Numbered from the stretch's first letter, positions 51,555 through 59,923 are shown. The stretch: 64,000 nt of DNA from RGIG995 sp045543655 (GCA_045543655.1 JAZPXN010000008.1:11925-75924), one strand, 5' to 3'. The notes: generated from the sequence alone by a model not told the origin. Translations and numbers: made by a program.

Positions 51555-52823
51555 ATGCTCCGAAACATTCTCGCAGGCATCCTTCTGACTCTTGCAGCCG
51601 GTCTTCTGACCGGCTGCGGCGACGCTTCCGCCTCCGTGACCGATTCCTACACGGTTCGGGCTGAAAGCTCCCGTTTTCAAGGGAAGCTGGTTTCGAGCCG
51701 TATGGAGCAATACGATTTTGACGGCGCCACGCAAGAGGTAAAGGTCTCCAACGGACAGCGGATTACGGCGGGCACGGTGCTGATCACCCTTTCCGCCGGC
51801 GGCAAGGACGCGCTCTCTGCCGATCTGCGCACCGAGATGGATCTGTCCGAGGTGCAGGCCGATAAGGTCGAGGCCCAGCGGGAGCTGGAGCTGATCCAAA
51901 AGGGAGATTTCTCCGAATCGCCTGCCCTTGCGGGAGAATACGCCGCTTTGTCCGACGAATTCGCCGACCTTGAGCCGGAGATCCGTGCTCAGCAGATCGT
52001 GGTGGAGACGGCGGAGATCAACTACCGTTACGCCCTGCAGGAGCTGATCGACTCCGCTCCCGGCAACGATTCCATCCCTCAGGTTTCCCATTGGTTCGGG
52101 CAGGATCTTGCCCTTCGCCGCGCGGAAGCCGACCCCGCCACCAAGCGGGAAATGGACAAGCTGACCGCCCTTTACGAAAAGGAACAGGAGACCAACCGCC
52201 TTCAGCTGGACAAGCTCAACGCCCGTCGGACCGAGGTGAAATCCCTTCTGGATCATTTCCTCACAAGCCCCGACGTCGTCAGCCGTATCCGGGAACTGGA
52301 GGGGGAGATCGCCTCCTACGGAAAGATCGAGCAGGACTACGGGAACCGGGTCACGGCGCTGGATTCCGAGGGGATCGTCGCCCGCAACGACGGCTTGGTG
52401 GTCATCGAGGGGAACACCCTTTACGTTTACAGCAACCACGTGGAGTTCGTCTTCACCGCGCCTGCCCGGAATCTTCAGACCCTTCTGACCTCCGGCGAGG
52501 GGTACGGGCTGGAATACAACGGTCAACGGGTGGGGCAGGTCTCCTTCTCCTATTACGTCCCCGGCGAGGAGGACGATACCTATAATCTGGTCTATTCCGT
52601 CTCGGCCTCCCGGGACGTGCTTCTTCTGACCAATACCTACGCTTATATGGTTTCTCAGCCCAAAACCTACCTCCCCGCCGCCTACGTGGGGCAGAAGGCC
52701 GACGGTTCCTTTTACGTTCTTCGGGACGGGGTGGAAACTCCCGTGGAGGTGACGTATACCGAGGGGCAGTATCAGCTCCTGTCCGGGTTGAAGGAGGGGG
52801 ATGAAATTGAGCGCATTTATTGA
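51555..52823 (+). CDS. Membrane-fusion (HlyD-like) adaptor lipoprotein
   Basis: A 422-residue adaptor of a MacB-type exporter. Lipobox LTGC (Cys about 21); a split barrel-sandwich/lipoyl half (EVKVSNGQRITAGTVLITLS, residues about 62-81); a long coiled-coil region with EVQADKVEAQRELELIQ and KLNARRTEVKSLLDHF (100-250); the second lipoyl half (EGIVARNDGLVVIEGN) and a C-terminal barrel with VEVTYTEGQYQLLSGLKEGDEI. Corresponds to the F position of the AS-48 EFGH immunity/export system. Overlaps the next gene by 23 bp. Confidence 0.82.
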   Translation: MLRNILAGILLTLAAGLLTGCGDASASVTDSYTVRAESSRFQGKLVSSRMEQYDFDGATQEVKVSNGQRITAGTVLITLSAGGKDALSADLRTEMDLSEVQADKVEAQRELELIQKGDFSESPALAGEYAALSDEFADLEPEIRAQQIVVETAEINYRYALQELIDSAPGNDSIPQVSHWFGQDLALRRAEADPATKREMDKLTALYEKEQETNRLQLDKLNARRTEVKSLLDHFLTSPDVVSRIRELEGEIASYGKIEQDYGNRVTALDSEGIVARNDGLVVIEGNTLYVYSNHVEFVFTAPARNLQTLLTSGEGYGLEYNGQRVGQVSFSYYVPGEEDDTYNLVYSVSASRDVLLLTNTYAYMVSQPKTYLPAAYVGQKADGSFYVLRDGVETPVEVTYTEGQYQLLSGLKEGDEIERIY

Positions 52824-53487
52824 GCTTCGGGGCATCCGTAAGGTCTACAAAGGCCGCAATTTCTGCGTGGAAGCCTTGAAAAGCGTGGATCTTTCCATCG
52901 AAAAGGGCAGTTACTGCTCCATCGTCGGGAAGAGCGGCTCCGGCAAATCTTCCCTGCTGAAGATCGTCGGGCTTCTGGATTTCGATTACGAGGGCGATTT
53001 TCTTCTGGGGGGCGAGGTGCTGCGCAGGCACGGGGACGCTCCCGTCTCTGCCCGGCGGCGGAGGATCGGCTTCGTTTTCCAGGATTTTCAGCTGATTAAC
53101 CGGCTTACCGTCCGGCAGAATCTGGAGGCCGCGTCGGTTATTAAGCTGGGCTACGTGGACAAAGACCGCATCGGGGAGGTCCTTCGGGCGGTGGAAATGG
53201 ACGCAAAGGCCGAAAGCTATCCCGACGAATTGAGCGGCGGCCAGAAGCAGCGGGTCTCCATTGCCCGCGCCATGCTCGCCAAGCCCGACCTTCTTATCGC
53301 CGACGAGCCCACGGGCGCCATCGACGAGGCCAATACGGAGAATATTCTTCAATTGCTCGACCGCCTTCACGAGACCACCGATACGACCGTCCTTGTGGTT
53401 ACCCACGACCGGGACGTGGCTCTGCGGGCCGACCGGATCATCGAACTTCGCGACGGAGTGATTTGCAATGATAGCCTACTTCTTTAA
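52801..53487 (+). CDS. MacB/LolD-type ABC ATPase
   Basis: A 228-residue ATPase with Walker A GKSGSGKSSLLK (about 39-50), Q-loop in FVFQDFQLINRLTV, signature LSGGQKQRVSIARAM, Walker B LLIADEPTGAID and switch His in VVTHDRD. It drives the FtsX-like permease that follows, with which it overlaps by 20 bp. Together with the adaptor it forms the tripartite export/immunity unit at the end of the cluster (G position of AS-48). Confidence 0.9.
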   Translation: MKLSAFIELRGIRKVYKGRNFCVEALKSVDLSIEKGSYCSIVGKSGSGKSSLLKIVGLLDFDYEGDFLLGGEVLRRHGDAPVSARRRRIGFVFQDFQLINRLTVRQNLEAASVIKLGYVDKDRIGEVLRAVEMDAKAESYPDELSGGQKQRVSIARAMLAKPDLLIADEPTGAIDEANTENILQLLDRLHETTDTTVLVVTHDRDVALRADRIIELRDGVICNDSLLL

Positions 53488-54583
53488 AAGTGCTTTTGCC
53501 ACCCTGAAATACAATAAATTCCGCACCCTCCTCACGGGGCTTGGCATCTTCGTCGGCGTGGCCTCGGTGATCGTGATCGTTGCCTTTTCCGACAGCCTTT
53601 CGCATCATCTCTCCAACGAATTCAACCGTAAGGTGACGCTGGGACTGGCCGATTCCGTGGAGGGCACGGATTTTACGGAGATTATCACCTCCGACGGCAT
53701 CCGCCGGGCGGCCGAAGAGATCCGCAAGCGCAGCGACGTTCTTTCCTTCGAGCAGGCCCCCGGCAGCAAACGGACCGACGTTCTCCTGCCCAACGGCTCC
53801 CGGCAGTACGGGGTAGACGTGGCCTTTGACGATACCGTGGCCGTCTCCGAAGGAGTGGGCTTCGATCGGGCCCCGGGCAACGCAGTCGTTGCCTATTGCG
53901 GCGAAGGAAGCGACGTCTCGCTTTATCACGTGGGGGACGCTCTGGTGGTGGGCGGCGTGGTCTATACCGTGGTCGGCACCACCTCCGATCTGACGGCCAC
54001 CCTGTATTTTCCGCAACGCCTCGGGGGCGCGGTTCCCTATAGGGAGGCCTATGACGTGGCGGCCTTTTATCTTACTACCGATCAATCCGATCCCGGAACG
54101 GTGGACGCCGTGCTGGAGCGGCTGAACGCCGAACTGTCCGGAACCGCAAGATTCGTCAATTATACCGAGGGCGACACGGAATCTCTGAGCGGTATTTTCG
54201 CTACGATTTCTCTGTTTTTATCCCTTATCGCATCGATTTCCCTGGTGGTTTCGGCGATCAATATCGTCAATATCATGTATATCTCGATTCTGGAGCGGGC
54301 CAACGAGATTGCCGTCTACCGCTCCCTTGGAATGACCAAGGGCATGGTGGTCTACCTGTTTTTGGTGGAATCCTTCCTGATCGTCGCGGTCTTTGCCGCC
54401 CTGGGGTACGCCTTTGGCCTTCTGCTCTCCTGGCTGATTCTGGCCGTTCTGCAAATCCCTCTTTACGCCAGCCTTTACAGCCTGCTTCTCATCGTGGCCG
54501 TCAGCATCGTGCTTGGCATCGGCGCCGGCATCAAGCCCGCCCTGAAAGCCGCCAATACCAATCTTTCCATTCTCCTGCGCTGA
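53468..54583 (+). CDS. FtsX-like (MacB) ABC permease
   Basis: A 371-residue permease: N-terminal helix with NKFRTLLTGLGIFVGVASVIVIVA (classic MacB start), an extracytoplasmic domain (about 40-230) and three C-terminal helices containing LIASISLVVSAINIVNIMYISILERANEIAVYRSLGMTKG, the FtsX signature. Permease of the preceding ATPase; H position of the AS-48-type export system. Last gene of the operon, followed by a strong terminator. Confidence 0.9.
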   Translation: MIAYFFKSAFATLKYNKFRTLLTGLGIFVGVASVIVIVAFSDSLSHHLSNEFNRKVTLGLADSVEGTDFTEIITSDGIRRAAEEIRKRSDVLSFEQAPGSKRTDVLLPNGSRQYGVDVAFDDTVAVSEGVGFDRAPGNAVVAYCGEGSDVSLYHVGDALVVGGVVYTVVGTTSDLTATLYFPQRLGGAVPYREAYDVAAFYLTTDQSDPGTVDAVLERLNAELSGTARFVNYTEGDTESLSGIFATISLFLSLIASISLVVSAINIVNIMYISILERANEIAVYRSLGMTKGMVVYLFLVESFLIVAVFAALGYAFGLLLSWLILAVLQIPLYASLYSLLLIVAVSIVLGIGAGIKPALKAANTNLSILLR

Positions 54584-54643
54584 CCGTCTGAATCTGCTGA
54601 TTCCTTATAAGTACCTCCAATACGGATTCCTTTTGAAACACAG

Positions 54644-54692
54644 CAACGCCGTCGCCGCCGGGGAAATCGACCCCGGCGGCAGCGGCGTTTTT
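54644..54692 (+). terminator. Terminator of the bacteriocin-like operon
   Basis: Long GC stem AACGCCG-CGCCGCCGGGG / CCCCGGCGGC-CGGCGTT with AAATCGA loop and five T. Confidence 0.88.
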
Positions 54693-54715
54693 CATTAGCG
54701 GGCGTTCCGAAAAGA

Positions 54716-54758
54716 AAACCCCGCCCAAGGCCGTCGTCCGGCCGGGGCGGGGTTCGTT
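54716..54758 (-). terminator. Terminator of the GH30 gene
   Basis: AACCCCGCCC / GGGCGGGGTT stem with an inner CGGCC/GGCCG pair, on the side facing the GH30 stop. Confidence 0.75.
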
Positions 54759-54769
54759 TTTTTTGAAGG

Positions 54770-56050
54770 TTAAAAAACGAGGGTGGTGAAGGATTTGGGA
54801 GGGAGGCGGAAGGTTTCGCCCTTCAGGGTCAGGTCCTTTTCGAACTCGAAGGGGTTCACGATCACCGCCACGGTGCTGCCGTCGGGATTGCGGAACAGGG
54901 TGGTATTGGTGGACCAGCCCCCCTTGGTCTTCAGCATCACCGCTCCTTCCCGGATAAACCGGGCGAAGTGCTTGATGACGTAAAAATCCGGATTATAGCG
55001 GTAATTCCCGTCTTTGGTCACGGTGATCAGGGAATTCTGCCTCCAGCCCCAGGTGCTGGTTGCCCCTTCCATCAGCGCCATATTCCAATAAACGCAGGCC
55101 CGGGAGCCGTGCTTGAAATAGTGGTGCATCATTTCGTAGGAATAGCGGGCGTATTCCCAGGTGTTTCTGCCGTCGCCGCATTCCATTTCCCCGTTCAGCA
55201 GGTTCATTTCGGGATAATCCTCCGACGCCTGGGTAATGCCGAATTTCCCGGCCCACTGATAGCTGACCCCGGAGACGATCTTCCGGAAGTCGGGATTCTG
55301 CATGGCCTTGCCGAAGAACTGCCGATACCGGGAGAACAGAAGCCGATGGTCGTTTTCCGGTCCGTTGTCGGTGCCGAACCACAGCTCTGCCGAATCCCCC
55401 AGGGCGGGCGCAAGATAATTGACCATAAAATTGGTCAGCGCATCCCCCGTCCAAACGCAGGAGGGGAATTTTTGATCGGAATGATATTCGTTCTGCACGT
55501 GGATCTGGTCGATCTTCACGCCCTCCGCCCGGTAGGCCTCCAGATATTTTTTGAAATACAGGGCGTAGGCCCGGAGATTTTCTTCGGTCTCCACGATCCG
55601 TCCGTGGTTGCAGACCTTGGGGAATTTCATCCACGTGGGCGGGCTCCAGGGCGAGGCAAAAAACCGAAGCCGGGGAGAATATTCCATGGCCTCTTTGACG
55701 GCGGGCAGGATGTATTTCCGATCCCGGTCAATGGAAAAATGCTCCATGGCGTAATCGCCGTCGGTCTCGTTGTAGCTGTACCAGCTTTCGGCAAAATCGT
55801 TGGCGCCGATGGAAAGCCGGCAGAAGGAAAAGCCGCAGCCCTCCTCCGAAAAAAGCTCCCGGAAGATCTCCCTCTGCTTCTCTTCGTCCAGGGTGCGGAT
55901 CGCCTGAATGCAGATCTCGCTCAGACAGCAGCCGAAGCCGTACAGCGGCTTGTCCAGGGCTTCCGAAATCTCCAGCGCTTCTCCCGTCGCCGCCACCCGA
56001 AGATCCCGCTCTTGCCAAAAAGAATTCTCGCAGGTCACAAACTGTTTCAT
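54770..56050 (-). CDS. Glycoside hydrolase family 30 enzyme
   Basis: A 426-residue (beta/alpha)8 glycosidase with C-terminal beta domain, GH30 type (glucosylceramidase, beta-glucosidase or xylanase activities occur). Acid/base Glu188 in VQNEY and nucleophile Glu288 in LLNGEMECGDG are in family context; PWSPPTWMKF is the typical GH30 loop. No signal peptide, so intracellular. Start at 56050 with GGAGG seven bases upstream; a longer reading covers the leader. Lies downstream of the third DUF6528-like lipoprotein, whose promoter resembles its own. Confidence 0.87.
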   Translation of the reverse strand: MKQFVTCENSFWQERDLRVAATGEALEISEALDKPLYGFGCCLSEICIQAIRTLDEEKQREIFRELFSEEGCGFSFCRLSIGANDFAESWYSYNETDGDYAMEHFSIDRDRKYILPAVKEAMEYSPRLRFFASPWSPPTWMKFPKVCNHGRIVETEENLRAYALYFKKYLEAYRAEGVKIDQIHVQNEYHSDQKFPSCVWTGDALTNFMVNYLAPALGDSAELWFGTDNGPENDHRLLFSRYRQFFGKAMQNPDFRKIVSGVSYQWAGKFGITQASEDYPEMNLLNGEMECGDGRNTWEYARYSYEMMHHYFKHGSRACVYWNMALMEGATSTWGWRQNSLITVTKDGNYRYNPDFYVIKHFARFIREGAVMLKTKGGWSTNTTLFRNPDGSTVAVIVNPFEFEKDLTLKGETFRLPPKSFTTLVF

Positions 56051-56149
56051 ATCTATGCCTCCGTCGGTTTTTTCTTTCATTATAACAAAAAACCAACCGC
56101 CGGTCTCGTCAATCCTTCGCAACCGCTGGCCATTTTTTGTCTTTTCTCC

Positions 56150-56178
56150 AGTATACCAAAAACCGCCGCCCGTGTCAA
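56150..56178 (-). promoter_or_regulatory. GH30 promoter
   Basis: TTGACA and TATACT with a 17-bp spacer containing GGCGGTTTTTGG, identical to 12 bases in the spacer at 57370-57398. A second weaker set (TTGACG/TATAAT, 22-bp spacing, 56079-56112) lies nearer the gene and repeats GGCGGTT. Confidence 0.65.
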
Positions 56179-56201
56179 GCCTTCTCCGGATCCCCGCCGA
56201 A

Positions 56202-56238
56202 AAAAAGGATACCCGTGCTTTTGCGGGTATCCTTGGGG
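56202..56238 (-). terminator. Terminator of DUF6528-like lipoprotein 3
   Basis: AAGGATACCCG / CGGGTATCCTT stem and seven T on the minus strand. Confidence 0.88.
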
Positions 56239-56243
56239 CAGGC

Positions 56244-57338
56244 TTATTGATAATCGGCGCACCAGACCCGAACCTTATAATAGGCGTCGTCGGGGGCCGT
56301 GCGGGTGATTTTGCGGACGGTGGATTTGCCCATGGGCACCAGCACCAAAATCTCGTTCATGCACCATTCCCGATGGACGGTCTTGCCGGAAATGACGGGC
56401 ATTGCCACCATCACGTGATCGGCGAACGCTCCCGCCGCGGGAGCCGTCGTGATCTTTGCGGCGAGGGAGGAGCAGGGGTAGGTGGAAAGGAATTTTTCCT
56501 TCTCTTTATCAAAGAGGAAGATCCCCTCTGCGCAGGTGACGAACAGCGCCTGGGGATTTCCGTAGCAGGGGAACAGATCGTGCAGCCAGTCTCCGGTGAC
56601 GTAGATCATCCCCTGGATCAGGGAAATGCGGGCGTTCTCCCCGGTGCCGGACACGGAAAACGCGCTGAGCTTGGTTCTTCCCGCCATCCAAAGCACCTGA
56701 TATTCCGGATCCCACAAGGCGCCGTGGACGTTTTCATAGGAAAGGGTCTGGATCGGTTCCGTATTCCCTCCTGCCGCATCAAATACGGTGACCTTGTTGT
56801 CCGAGGTCGAGCCCACGATAAAAGTGCCGTCGGGCAATAATTCCACCGCATGGGGGTTGCTTCCCACCCGGGAGGTGAAAAAGAGGGTCTCTTTGGTTTC
56901 GTAGGAAAGGATCCCGGCGCCTCTGGGGCCGCAGAACAGAACCACCTCGCCGCCGAAGATCTCGCTGTCGCGGAGCTTCAGCCCCGCCGCAGAGGCCGTG
57001 TTTGCGTCCTTGTATTCCCAGATCACCGAGGAATCGTCGCTCCAGTCTTTTGCCAGATCCCGGACGAGCAAACGGCCGTTCTTCTGGTCGGTCAGCCCCA
57101 CGAGATGGGGGGACGCCTCCAACGCCTCCTGGGGCGTTTTATAGGCAGGCCGGGCCGCTTCTCCGGATTGCGCCTCCGTATCGGGATCGGAGGAATTCCC
57201 CTGTGTGGCCTCGTCCGTCTGCAGGGTGGAAGAAGATCCTTGCGCAGAATCGGTATTTTTGGTTCCGGGCATTGCGCCGCAGCAGGGCAGCGTGATCAGC
57301 AGCAATCCCGAAAGAAACAGCGTAAATAGCTTTTTCAC
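56244..57338 (-). CDS. DUF6528-like beta-propeller lipoprotein 3
   Basis: A 364-residue paralogue of the 41023 and 45400 lipoproteins, from a GTG start eight bases after AAAGGAG. Lipobox LPCC or PCCG near residue 20, Ser/Thr/Gln linker, then HLVGLTDQKNGRLLVRDLAKD, NPHAVELLPDGTFIVGST and HGALWDPEYQVLWMAG, the same ordered motifs as the other copies. C-terminus YYKVRVWCADYQ. The most diverged of the three. Upstream of GH30 in the same direction but with separate promoter and terminator. Confidence 0.7.
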   Translation of the reverse strand: MKKLFTLFLSGLLLITLPCCGAMPGTKNTDSAQGSSSTLQTDEATQGNSSDPDTEAQSGEAARPAYKTPQEALEASPHLVGLTDQKNGRLLVRDLAKDWSDDSSVIWEYKDANTASAAGLKLRDSEIFGGEVVLFCGPRGAGILSYETKETLFFTSRVGSNPHAVELLPDGTFIVGSTSDNKVTVFDAAGGNTEPIQTLSYENVHGALWDPEYQVLWMAGRTKLSAFSVSGTGENARISLIQGMIYVTGDWLHDLFPCYGNPQALFVTCAEGIFLFDKEKEKFLSTYPCSSLAAKITTAPAAGAFADHVMVAMPVISGKTVHREWCMNEILVLVPMGKSTVRKITRTAPDDAYYKVRVWCADYQ

Positions 57339-57369
57339 GTCGGACACTCCTTTGCGAAAGATATTATTT

Positions 57370-57398
57370 ATTATACCAAAAACCGCCGTCGATGTCAA
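57370..57398 (-). promoter_or_regulatory. Promoter of DUF6528-like lipoprotein 3
   Basis: TTGACA and TATAAT with 17-bp spacer containing GGCGGTTTTTGG. Confidence 0.8.
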
Positions 57399-57429
57399 GC
57401 CGCCGCCCCCCCCGGCGGGATCTTGGCAG

Positions 57430-57599
57430 AAAAAAGATAGCCGGTCTTCCGCAAGGGAATCGGAGTTAGGTCGCCCCTCTCCGCCACGGCTATCTTCACA
57501 AAGGAAAGATGTCGGCGTATAGCCCGCGGATTACGCTCGAAAAAGCGGTTCCACAACATCTTCCGTACTTAGTATAGCAAATTTCTTGCAAATTGTCAA
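57430..57599 (-). ncRNA. Putative structured small RNA 2 with its promoter
   Basis: Promoter TTGACA (57599-57594) and TATACT (57576-57571), 17-bp spacer; transcript would begin near 57564. Hairpin 1 (57564-57503) is closed by GGAAGATGT / ACATCTTTCC with inner GTGGA/TCCGC and CGCT/AGCG pairs. Domain 2 (57496-57434) is closed by AAGATAGCCG / CGGCTATCTT around two inner hairpins (CGGAG/CTCCG and TTCC/GGAA) and ends in six T, a natural terminator. About 130 nt, no start codon with ribosome site. I recognise no known RNA family. Confidence 0.45.
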
Positions 57600-57605
57600 G
57601 CGGCG

Positions 57606-57727
57606 CAAAAAGACGAAGACCCCGCACACTTTATCACCCGGCTGAACTTGCTTAAAAAAGCATTGCCGAACAATGATCTTGCAGGATCTTCTGTAAATAG
57701 TATACCACAAAACGATCCGATTGTCAA
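57606..57727 (-). ncRNA. Putative structured small RNA 1 with its promoter
   Basis: Promoter TTGACA (57727-57722) and TATACT (57704-57699), 17-bp spacer; transcript near 57692 to 57606, about 87 nt. Closing stem GAAGATCCTGC (57691-57681) pairs along 11 positions with GCGGGGTCTTC (57625-57615), two of them G-U. Inside are CATTG/CAATG and GCTT/AAGC hairpins. GTC then five T follow. It lies directly upstream of RNA 2 and shares its GAAGAT start and a GCCGGG/CGCGGG internal segment. Confidence 0.42.
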
Positions 57728-57810
57728 CCCGGCAGGAACGGGCGGGGGAACGTTTTAACGGGGCACGGCATAGGATGGAACCGGATCGGATCCGGAAATG
57801 AGGTATGATT

Positions 57811-58743
57811 ATGCAAGAATTCGGAATCGACATTTCGGCCCACAAGCGGGGCTTCGACTTCGGAAAGGCCGTAGCCGAGGGGGTGAAATTCATTATCCCC
57901 AGAGGGGCGTATACCGCGCCGACGGTTATCAGAGGCGGCGGGCGGGATACCTGCTTCGTGGATTTTTACGAAAAATCCGTTGCCACGGGATTGCCCGTAG
58001 GCACCTATCAGTACGGCATGGCCGCCACCGAAGGGGAGGCCGTTGCCGAGGCGAAATATTTTGAAGAAAAGGTGCTCGCCGGCCGCAGGTTCGACCTGCC
58101 CGTCTATTACGACGTGGAGGACGCCCGGATGAAGGCCGTCGGCAAAGACGCCCTCACCCGGGTGGTAAAGGCCTGGTGCGATTATCTGGAAAGCCGGGGC
58201 TACTGGGTCGGCATCTACGCCAGCAGATCCTTTTTTGAAACCCATCTCAACGACGGCGACCTGCAGCGGTACGCTCATTGGGTGGCCGAGTGGACGAAAA
58301 ATCTCACCTATCAAGGCAACGAAGGGGTCTGCGGCCTTTGGCAGTTCGGCGGCAGTACCAACGAGATCCGCTCCAATCTCGTGGCCGGGCAGGTGGTGGA
58401 TCAGAATTATCTGCTGATCGACTACCCCGCCAAGATCCGCGCCGCCGGCCTGAATGGGTTTGCAAAGGAAGCTCCGAAGGAATCCTTCCTGCCGGAGCGG
58501 GGATATTTCCGCCGGGGCGACAACGGCCCGAAAATCGAGAAGATCAATCGCTTCTGGTATGAATTTTTTCCCGCCTACGCCAACGTCCTGAAGCGGAACG
58601 CCAAGGACGTCAAGGGCCCCGTCTTCGGCGAAAATACCGAGGCTTGGGTCAAGGAATTCCAGCGCCGCACCGGTCTTGAGACCGACGGCAATATCGGCCC
58701 CGTCACCCTCGCCAAAATGAAAGAATTCGGCTTCAAAAAATAA
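57811..58743 (+). CDS. GH25 lysozyme with C-terminal peptidoglycan-binding domain, endolysin-like
   Basis: A 310-residue muramidase. GH25 domain 1-205: Asp7 in GIDIS, catalytic Asp101 and Glu103 in YYDVED, and LWQFGG near 180. C-terminal 75 residues form a PG-binding-1-like domain (YFRRGDNGPKIEKINRF ... TGLETDGNIGPVTLAKMKEFGF). It has no signal peptide, the layout of phage endolysins, yet no holin or phage gene adjoins it. The ATG at 57811 is preferred over 57805 because GAGG is seven bases away. Confidence 0.87.
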   Translation: MQEFGIDISAHKRGFDFGKAVAEGVKFIIPRGAYTAPTVIRGGGRDTCFVDFYEKSVATGLPVGTYQYGMAATEGEAVAEAKYFEEKVLAGRRFDLPVYYDVEDARMKAVGKDALTRVVKAWCDYLESRGYWVGIYASRSFFETHLNDGDLQRYAHWVAEWTKNLTYQGNEGVCGLWQFGGSTNEIRSNLVAGQVVDQNYLLIDYPAKIRAAGLNGFAKEAPKESFLPERGYFRRGDNGPKIEKINRFWYEFFPAYANVLKRNAKDVKGPVFGENTEAWVKEFQRRTGLETDGNIGPVTLAKMKEFGFKK

Positions 58744-58777
58744 ACGCCGAAAATCTGCCCCCGGGACCTGCAACGAA

Positions 58778-58854
58778 AGAAAGACAACCCATGGGCAGTA
58801 AAAATTGCTCGTGGGTTGTCTTCGTTTATTTCCTTTGAAGGGAGATCTTCGTGT
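58778..58854. repeat. Left copy of the 75-bp hairpin repeat
   Basis: Contains GACAACCCA / TGGGTTGTC (a perfect 9-bp stem) followed by TTCGTTTATTTCCTTTGAAG and AAGGGAG..CTTCGTGT. The same element, with small changes, occurs at 63461-63533, so the two bracket the AraC operon. The hairpin also fits a terminator after the GH25 gene. Confidence 0.75.
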
Positions 58855-58893
58855 TCACACTCCCGTCGTTTCTTTAAGACACGAAAAGGACGG

Positions 58894-59913
58894 TCACGAT
58901 TGCGATAGGCTTTCGTGCGATGATCGGTAAATGGCCTCGATCAGCCGAAGGGCCTTTTTGCCCTCGCGGGCATCCACGAGAAGGGCTTCTTCCCCCCGAA
59001 CAGCGGCAAGCAGGTTCTGAATCTGCTGACGGTGCATCTCGCAATTTATCGCGGCAGGATCCCTTGAGGTTCCTGCGTCGTTCAGCGCCTCGCCGGAAAC
59101 CTCTTTGCCGTCCACCAGCATACGCTCGATCCGGTTATCCCTCAACAGCACGTAGCCCTTGTCGCCGTGGATCTCGATCCGTCGCTCAAAGCCGGGATAG
59201 GCGCAGGAGGAGGCCTCGATCACGCCAAGGGCGCCGTTTTCAAACTCCAGCATCGCGACGGCCGTATCCTCGACCTCGATCTTGTGGGACAGGGTCCGTG
59301 CCTTTCCCGAGATCTCCTTGACGGGACCGACGATATATTCCAAAAGGTCCACGCCGTGAATCCCCTGGTTCATCAGCGCGCCGCCGCCGTCAAAGGCCTT
59401 AGTCCCCTTCCAGGGGGAGGAGGCGTAATACTCCTTACTTCGATAATACTTCATATGAAGGCTGCACAGCGTCACCCGCCCGAAGGCGTTTTCGGCAAGT
59501 AGCGCCTTGACCCTTTGCACGTCCGAGGAAAAGCGGAGCTGAGAAATGACGGTCAAAAGCTTTCCCGTCCGGTCGCAGGCGGAAACGATCCTGTCCGCAC
59601 TTTCCACCGACAGCGCCATAGGCTTTTCCAACACTGCGTGCTTGCCGTGCTGCAATGCCGCAATTGCGTTCTCTGCGTGAAAGCCGCTTGGCGTGCAGAT
59701 GCAGACCGCGTCAATCTCCGGATCCGCCAGCATTTGGCCGTAGCTTTCATAGGGGTGTACGCCGTACTGCGCGGCAAACTGCGCCGCTCGTTGTGCGTCG
59801 GCATCCGCAGCACCCGCAAGAAGCGCCTCGGGAAGGGCGCGAATGGCACTTGCGTGGACGTGGGCGATCATACCGCACCCTAAGATCCCGAAACGGAATT
59901 TACGTTCCTTCAC
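58894..59913 (-). CDS. Gfo/Idh/MocA-family oxidoreductase
   Basis: NAD(P)-dependent dehydrogenase of 339 residues. N-terminal Rossmann GILGCGMIAHVHASAI (8-23), EKPMALS (the conserved EKP of the family, about 96-98) and the C-terminal alpha/beta domain with FDGGGALMNQGIHGVDLLEYIVG. Members oxidise or reduce sugars, sugar acids and cyclitols. Last gene of the three-gene operon, 10 bp after the aminotransferase; together they suit interconversion of a keto sugar or cyclitol and its amino form. Confidence 0.9.
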   Translation of the reverse strand: MKERKFRFGILGCGMIAHVHASAIRALPEALLAGAADADAQRAAQFAAQYGVHPYESYGQMLADPEIDAVCICTPSGFHAENAIAALQHGKHAVLEKPMALSVESADRIVSACDRTGKLLTVISQLRFSSDVQRVKALLAENAFGRVTLCSLHMKYYRSKEYYASSPWKGTKAFDGGGALMNQGIHGVDLLEYIVGPVKEISGKARTLSHKIEVEDTAVAMLEFENGALGVIEASSCAYPGFERRIEIHGDKGYVLLRDNRIERMLVDGKEVSGEALNDAGTSRDPAAINCEMHRQQIQNLLAAVRGEEALLVDAREGKKALRLIEAIYRSSHESLSQS

Positions 59914-59923
59914 TATCTACTCC

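Noticed and set aside
57430..57727. Known RNAs such as 6S, SRP RNA or common riboswitches
   Set aside because: None of their conserved cores that I know (for example the SRP GNAR tetraloop region) could be found.
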